64,000 nucleotides of DNA from CAZKJL01 sp964611095 (lineage in GTDB: Bacteria > Patescibacteriota > Gracilibacteria > Peribacterales > Peribacteraceae), in NCBI GenBank assembly GCA_964611095.1, contig CAZSWJ010000001.1:170970-234969 (forward strand). Reading direction: 5' to 3'. Positions 61,101-64,000 of this stretch are shown one piece after another; the first letter of the stretch is position 1; every line of letters starts with the position of its first letter. The notes beneath the pieces were generated by a model that ran no database searches, was not told the DNA's origin, and saw only the letters and a list, made by a program, of their open reading frames with translations. The position numbers and the translations under genes were made by a program.

Positions 61101-64000
61101 CCTCCACCTTCTCAACACGCACACCAGCGCCAACACCATGATCGGACTGAAGTTCGATCACTACAACGCATCCTCGGCAGAGGTGACCATCGGTACCATC
61201 GACGTCATTCCGAATACTGTCACGGCCGGTTCCGAAGCGGGTTACATGCGATTTGCAACGCGCAATGCAACCGCGGGCCTCATCGAACGCATGCGCATTG
61301 GCAACGACGGTGACATCGGTATCGGTACAACCACGGCAGGCTCCCGCCTCTCCGTGTCCGGCGCCGTCATCATCGGTACCGCCATCGGATCCGCTGCCGC
61401 CGATACCAACGTCGCGCTCGAAATCATCGGTACGGCATCGGGCCGTGTGCTCCGCGCACAAGACACGCTCGCGTCATCCGGCACCCTCGTCTTCGAAGGT
61501 GCCGCATCCGGTTCCTCGCTCTACGTCGCCACATCGTTCGACGGCGCGGGACTCGCCGATTGTGACACGGCAGGCAGCAGCAAACTCCTCTGGGACGCCA
61601 CCAGCAAACGTTTCTCCTGCGGCACGGACCAGACGGGCGGTGCCTCATCCAACTGGTCCAACACCGGTTCGCTGCAGGCCGCGTTCGATACGCGTTACGT
61701 GAACGTCGCGGGCGACACGATGACGGGCGTGCTCATCATCCAAAACGGCAATACGCACACGGCAACCAACACCCCGCTCCTCAACGTTCGCGGCACGATG
61801 TCCGGCCGCGGCATCACCATCACCGGAACGGGGGGTGTACCTCTGCTTGCCACCAACCAGGAACGCGGAACGCTCTACATGGGCACGGGCGCCAACCGCA
61901 ACATGACGGGAGGTTCCGTCATGTACCCGCAGCTCAACGTGACGGGTCGCTTACCTCGCGTGGCCGTGGGTAGCGGCTCCACCGGCAGCGGTCCGTACGG
62001 CATCTACGTCCAGGATCGTTACGCATATATCGTCAACTACACGTCGAGCACCATGCAAATCTTCGACGTCTCGAACGTCGGAAGTCCGGTCCTCATGAGC
62101 ACGGTGGCCAGCGGTACGCAGCCCTACGGCGTCTATGTCCAGGGCCGCTACGCATACGTTGCCAACACCGGCTCCGATACGGTTACGATTTTTGATATCA
62201 CGAATCCCAAGGCTCCCGCGGCCGTCAGCACCATCACGACGGGCGACCAGCCGTACAGCGTGTACGTGCAGGGCCGCTACGCATACGTCACCGCTTATGG
62301 CGACGCCGCACTCCAGATTTACGATATCAGCAATCCGAAAGCAGTGACCAGAGTCGGTAGCGTCGGCACCGGTACGAACCCGTGGGGCATGACGGTACGC
62401 GGCAATTACGTCTACCTCGTGAACGCGGGTGCGAGCCGCAGTTTGCAGATCATCGATGCCAGCGATCCGTACCATCCGGCCGTGAAGAGTTCGCTCACCG
62501 TGGGTCTCTCGCCGTCGTCCGTTGCGGTGCAGGGTAACTACGCATACGTCACGAACTACAGCTCCTCTTCGGTGCACATCATCGACATCCGCGATCCGTC
62601 CGCACCGCTGTTCGTTTCCGCCGTGACCACCGGTACGCAGCCGTACCACGTCGTCGCTCAAGGTCGTTACATCTACGTTGCCACCGCCGCATCGGCCACG
62701 CTCAATGCCATCGACGTCAGCAACCCGGCCGCTCCGTACTCCGTCGGCACCGTCGCTACGGGCGGAGGCTCCGGATACGTCTACGTCCAGGGTCGCTACG
62801 CGTACGTCACGAACAACACCGGAAAGTCCTTCCAGATCTTCGATCTCGGAGGCGCGTACGTTCAGCAGCTCGAAGCGGGTTCTCTGGAAGCCGGTTCACT
62901 CTCCGTTCGTCAGAATATCTTTGCCGCCGATATCAACTTGAGGGGCGGCATGACCGTGGGTACGTCGCTCCAGGTCATTGGTAACGCATCGTTCGGTACT
63001 GGCGGACTCGTACAGATCAACCAAACGGGTTCTGCGCTCAACGTGCGCGGAGTTCTCTCCGGTTCTCGCCTCGTTATTTCCAATAACGCCACGATCTCCG
63101 GTGCTCTTGTCGTCATGAATGACATCACGACGCGCAGAGGCTTCTCGGGTAACACCCTCTTCATCAACAAGAACGCCACGTTCGGAGGCTCCGGAGTGAT
63201 CATTTCCGGCTCCGGTGCCGCAGTCTTCAACGAGCAGTCTCGCAACGTGGATTTCCGCATCGAATCCGACGGCGACGTGAACGCATTCTTCGTCGACGCA
63301 TCCACGGACTTCATCGGTGTGGGCAAGAGCAATCCCAAGGCCAAGCTCGATGTGTTCGGTACGATCTCCGGATCTCGTCTGAGCATCTCCGGTAACTCCA
63401 ACTTCTCCGGCGCCATCCTCGCCATGGGCAACGTCGTGACTCGCGGTTCCTTCTCCGGCAACACGCTCTTCATCAACAAGAACGCCGCGTTTGCCAACTC
63501 GGGCATTACGATTTCGCTGTCCGGAGCAACGGTGTTCAACGAGCAGTCCAATGCCGTGGACTTCCGCATCGAATCCGACGGCGACGTGAACGCATTCTTC
63601 GTTGACGCTTCCACCAACAACATCGGTATCGGGAAGAACAACCCGAAAGCAAAGCTGGATGTGCTCGGTACCATCTCCGGTTCCTCTCTTACCATCAGCG
63701 GCAATGCCTCGGTTTCCGGTGCTCTGACCGTAAAGCCGGGTGCCGGACCGAACAGCGTGGGACTCAACGTACTTGCCACGATGTCCGGCCGCGCTCTCAC
63801 GGTCTCCGGCACGGGCGGACAGTTCTCGCCGCTCCTCACGACCAACGTTCAAAACGGTGTGATGATGATGGGTACCGGCGGCATCAAGAACGGTACGGGT
63901 TCGCTCGCTCCGCAGCTCTACATTGCGGGACGTCTCCCGAACCAGGCCACGGGCTCCGGTTCCAGCGGGGCGATGTCCGGCGTGTACATCGTCGGTCGCT
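52135..64000 (+). CDS. Giant surface protein with phage-tail-fibre-like repeats (5' part, runs off window)
   Basis: The frame appears open from ATG 52135 to the window edge, at least 3,955 residues. A signal anchor (KISAAVLLIVVLVAAFFLMA, residues 10-29) indicates export. The body is built of repeats holding about 18 copies of RYVNxSGDTMTGAL, the motif of phage tail fibres, each followed by GTLSGSRLVISNNANISGSL-type strands expected to form a beta-helix or trimeric fibre. Units of the form LTDCD...FSCGTD bring paired cysteines. Other parts: VGIGTSAP and VGVGTTTPKAQVDVLGT segments as in fibre proteins; a beta-sandwich (about 2420-2630, TPPAGWTLAKTQTTDLGNGH); and an LVIVD-type beta-propeller (about 3270-3580, GRYAYVANTGSDTVTIFDIT). 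A second propeller seems to begin at the edge (APQLYIAGRLP). Likely an adhesin or host-contact fibre. Confidence 0.85.
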   Translation, partial: MHTNTRRRLKISAAVLLIVVLVAAFFLMAHATSTWTKTGPGGTVVSETSSTTVVAAVDEPAPTPNIPKPSWINFDDAVWSMHDDTATYGSDDAAHAAAIDADAVTLRSNTQTRLLERLGATSFNLLAAFGSGRNGQVLTYVNGKIEWKDVPVLHGAAEVIESGVGRRPESFIDGVRHYGGGGSTTATTTTTSGGGTGDLTQSTADGRYVNISGDTMNGALVIAYDGLGLNITGTASGDTIHAEKYLTVSGTTVFDGNARFNSTLTINSVTYSFPASDGAGSGKVLKSDGAGNLSWADDNTVGTGLSIATGDQRYVKKQGDTMTGALVIDIRNGALGTVGLKVVNTLSGANIHAERSLSTSGSLVFEGSASGSSLYIASSLQGAGLTDCDAATQTLNWDASTGRFSCGTDADTDTQFSNTGSLQTAFDARYVNTSGDTVTGSLLVKGNLSGARLIISENANISGSLLVLNGITTRGTLSGSRLVVSGHANISGSLLVLNNITTRGTLSGANLTVSKSASISGSLLVKTAIASKGSVSGATIFGFGLGSCSGAGQKLSYNNSTGVFGCASDVDTNTQFSNTGSLQTAFDARYVNTSGDTMTGALSVRATLSGARLVISNNANISGSLLVLNDITARGTLSGTKLAVSSSATISGALLVKTSITSKGSISGSTILGFGLGSCTGASQKLLYNSSTNTFECGTITASTAFSTGNVITIGDARYVNASGDTMTGALSVRGTLSGSRLSISNNANISGSLLVLNDIVARGTLSGTKLTVSSSATISGALLVKTSITSKGSLSGSSFYGAGLGTCNGSTQKVVYDAATGKFSCSTDQTGGSGTFGTGNVIVIGDARYVNASGDTMTGALSVRATLSGSRLVISGNANITGSLLVVGGITSRGTISGSVLHASATLSSSGGIVFEGTASGSSLYIASSLQGVGLTDCDAASQTLNWDSSTGRFSCGTDQDTQFSNTGSLQTAFDARYVNQSGDTVTGSLLVKGNLSGARLIISQNANISGSLLVLNNITTRGNLSGSTLTVSSSGTKINNIQYYWPGYTYSGGYLRVSANGTLQWTTVPIPQTPNEVGTAAFSGAVRIISDARYVNVSGDTMTGSLSVRGNLSGSTLNISASGTNIRNVQYYWPGYTYSGGYLRVSGDGRLQWTTVAIPSTPNEVGTASFTGAVQIVSDSRYVNISGDTMTGALSVRGTLSGSRLVVSGNANITGSLLVLNNIVARGTISGSVLHASATLSSSGGVVWEGMASGSSLYIGTSLRGAGLTDCTGGNKLLWDATSGRFSCAADQSSGSGLDQNAGDARYVRKSGDTMTGALVINVLNGNINTVGLKVVNTLSGANLHAERTLSTSGSLVFEGSASGSSLYIATSIQGAGLTDCDAATQTLNWDAATGRFSCGTDLDTDTQFSNTGSLQTAFDARYVNTSGDTVTGSLLVKGNLSGARLIISENANISGSLLVLNGITTRGTLSGSRLVVSGHANISGSLLVLNNITTRGTLSGANLTVSKSASISGSLLVKTSIASKGSVSGATIFGFGLGSCSGANQKLVYNNSTNVFGCAADVDTDTNTQFSNTGSLQLAFDSRYVNTSGDTMTGSLSVRATLSGSRLVISGNANITGSLLVVGGITSRGTISGSVLHASATLTSSGGVVWEGMASGSSLYLGTSLRGAGLTDCTGGNKLLWDATSGRFSCAADQSAASGLDQNSGDARYVRKSGGTMTGALVINLTSGYVGLRVLNTASGAVFHAEQTLSSSGSLVFEGSASGASLYIATSIQGAGLTDCDAATQTLNWDAATGRFSCGTDLDTDTQFSNTGSLQTAFDNRYLNQSGDTMTGALVINLTSGFIGLRVINTASGNIIHAEKDLTSSGTLIVNGATRLKSTLTILGTLTGNVLHAEKSLSSSGTLVFEGAASGSSLYIATSFDGAGLADCDTAGTSKLLWDSTSKRFSCGTDTDTNTQWSNTGALQTAFDSRYVNVAGDTMTGTLVLQNGNTHTATNTPLLNVRGTMSGRSLIIAGTGASTAPLIYTDVSTGRVGIGTSAPSAILELRSDTDANAKIRVVYTGTPATNAGGGAFQGYISQVPTAAGQRLGNLQLGAFDSSNTARTSIGVFGYAGEAWGALASRAGYLTFETTPLGSVTRAERVRIDTNGYMGVGTTTPKAQVDVLGTISGSRLSISNNANISGSLLSIGNITTRGTLSGSRLVVSGHGTISGSLLVLNNITARGTLSGTNLTVSSSASISGTLIVKTGITSKGSVSGSTILGFGLGSCTGASQKLLYNNATNKFECGTISASASFSTGNVLTIGDARYVKKSGDTMTGALVINVTNGALGTLGLRVINTFSGAVVHAEKTLTSSGTVVTNSGYLLSAARNQVIRMQTGTGTGKNLSILGATGSGGYAGGAINIEAGTSVRVLRGGSSSTPITLVQKKSAASDTTPVAVTWDSTTTAGNLLVAVVTNKRPGPTSVPTITPPAGWTLAKTQTTDLGNGHRWRTSIYYIENASARSGSESFTGEGYMGSAYMTLALFEYSGILTSGALDQTAGASAAATTDTTANSGTTGTTAQADELVIATFSNGASAFGTPTNSFTARETPSSVIYTTVADKTLTATDTPSTSATHTASSNVGAIATFKAIGGGVAATAYVSTAGSLTLNAGSGSSPVIIIGNKYSPTVRLVQSGGAVAIGKTTPSGNAKLDVLGTISGSRLVISNNANISGSLLSIGNIVTRGTMSGNRLVVSSNANISGSLVVLNGITSRGTFSGSRLVVSGHANISGALLVLNNITTRGTLSGANLTVSKSASISGSLLVKTSIASKGSVSGATIFGFGLGSCSGAGQKLVYNNSTNVFGCASDVDTNTQFSNTGSLQVAFDSRYVNQSGDTMTGALTIGITNGSISTVGLKVINTLSGARLHAERELSSSGTFVLKNRAGTATGNIFVIDTSGLIYDATNKRVGVNTTSPDAAMHVVAPAALGSTTPVMKLQGSSGNSSPTGAAILHLLNTHTSANTMIGLKFDHYNASSAEVTIGTIDVIPNTVTAGSEAGYMRFATRNATAGLIERMRIGNDGDIGIGTTTAGSRLSVSGAVIIGTAIGSAAADTNVALEIIGTASGRVLRAQDTLASSGTLVFEGAASGSSLYVATSFDGAGLADCDTAGSSKLLWDATSKRFSCGTDQTGGASSNWSNTGSLQAAFDTRYVNVAGDTMTGVLIIQNGNTHTATNTPLLNVRGTMSGRGITITGTGGVPLLATNQERGTLYMGTGANRNMTGGSVMYPQLNVTGRLPRVAVGSGSTGSGPYGIYVQDRYAYIVNYTSSTMQIFDVSNVGSPVLMSTVASGTQPYGVYVQGRYAYVANTGSDTVTIFDITNPKAPAAVSTITTGDQPYSVYVQGRYAYVTAYGDAALQIYDISNPKAVTRVGSVGTGTNPWGMTVRGNYVYLVNAGASRSLQIIDASDPYHPAVKSSLTVGLSPSSVAVQGNYAYVTNYSSSSVHIIDIRDPSAPLFVSAVTTGTQPYHVVAQGRYIYVATAASATLNAIDVSNPAAPYSVGTVATGGGSGYVYVQGRYAYVTNNTGKSFQIFDLGGAYVQQLEAGSLEAGSLSVRQNIFAADINLRGGMTVGTSLQVIGNASFGTGGLVQINQTGSALNVRGVLSGSRLVISNNATISGALVVMNDITTRRGFSGNTLFINKNATFGGSGVIISGSGAAVFNEQSRNVDFRIESDGDVNAFFVDASTDFIGVGKSNPKAKLDVFGTISGSRLSISGNSNFSGAILAMGNVVTRGSFSGNTLFINKNAAFANSGITISLSGATVFNEQSNAVDFRIESDGDVNAFFVDASTNNIGIGKNNPKAKLDVLGTISGSSLTISGNASVSGALTVKPGAGPNSVGLNVLATMSGRALTVSGTGGQFSPLLTTNVQNGVMMMGTGGIKNGTGSLAPQLYIAGRLPNQATGSGSSGAMSGVYIVGR
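53407..53642. repeat. 236-bp repeat copy A in the giant gene
   Basis: By direct comparison identical to 56392-56627; similarity continues at lower level on both sides. Recent duplication or gene conversion within the repeat array. Confidence 0.85.
56392..56627. repeat. 236-bp repeat copy B in the giant gene
   Basis: Identical to 53407-53642, lying 2,985 bases downstream, a multiple of three, so exchange between copies would keep the frame. Confidence 0.85.

Noticed and set aside
53200..61700. CRISPR-like regular repeats
   Set aside because: The repeats are in-frame protein modules with gradual divergence, not short identical repeats with unique spacers.
52018..63852. Several long minus-strand frames under the giant surface gene (up to 589 codons)
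   Set aside because: They repeat wherever the plus-strand repeats recur and have Arg/Gly/Asp/His-biased mirror composition; no start context or promoter.
52135..64000. Prophage tail region
   Set aside because: No other phage genes are nearby, the protein has an N-terminal signal anchor, and propeller and sandwich domains are inserted; a cellular surface protein is more likely.

Overview
The window most likely comes from a member of the Candidate Phyla Radiation (Patescibacteria), plausibly the Peregrinibacteria/Peribacteria side. Signs of this are a ribosomal protein cluster without L30, a 23S rRNA carrying a self-splicing-type intron and several expansion segments, a 23S-5S pair with no 16S beside it, very large low-complexity surface proteins, few biosynthetic genes, and DprA. 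UGA serves as an ordinary stop (infA, rpsQ, dprA), so this is not one of the UGA=Gly lineages. The lineage is inferred from content; no 16S is present to confirm it.

Layout. 1-3.3 kb: the 3' end of a large secreted protein and a FemAB-type gene. 3.3-8.6 kb: Mn superoxide dismutase, a hypothetical gene, and rpoB without rpoC. 8.6-13.4 kb: a 23S-5S unit with a structured leader, an RNase III-type processing stem, a group I intron after E. coli position U1951 and a repeat-built expansion in domain V. 13.5-19.6 kb: small membrane proteins, a pseudouridine synthase, a beta-CASP nuclease and a lysyl-tRNA synthetase fused to an HD domain. 19.6-44.4 kb: ribosomal protein cluster from L3 to S9 with secY, adk, map, infA and rpoA. 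It is interrupted at the usual L30 position by a small island (PfpI, ACT-domain protein, hypothetical), and between map and infA by a 1,524-residue coiled-coil protein and its small partner on the other strand. 44.5-51.9 kb: a DksA-like gene, tRNA-Thr(CGU), dprA, tpiA, rpiB-rpe, a DUF192 lipoprotein, purC, and small exported or membrane proteins. 52.1-64 kb: the first 3,955 residues of a giant surface protein built of phage-tail-fibre-like repeats with a beta-propeller insert.

Three genome-wide habits stand out. First, gene starts lack Shine-Dalgarno sequences: inside operons the ATG follows a pyrimidine-rich stretch, and many single genes have a -10 box six to nine bases before the ATG, so their mRNAs should be leaderless. 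Second, degenerate tandem words of period 7, 8 or 9, usually as two inverted arms around a T-rich loop, are scattered between genes, at gene ends, inside the 23S rRNA gene, inside femX, and as the linker of the LysRS-HD fusion. They behave like a family of palindromic insertion elements. Third, many ribosomal proteins, IF-1 and RpoB carry Lys/Ala/Pro-rich terminal tails.

Most genes here serve transcription and translation. The surface and cell-envelope genes at both ends fit an episymbiotic lifestyle. A 100-N gap at 33168-33267 is flanked by identical 55-base ends and is probably an assembly artefact.
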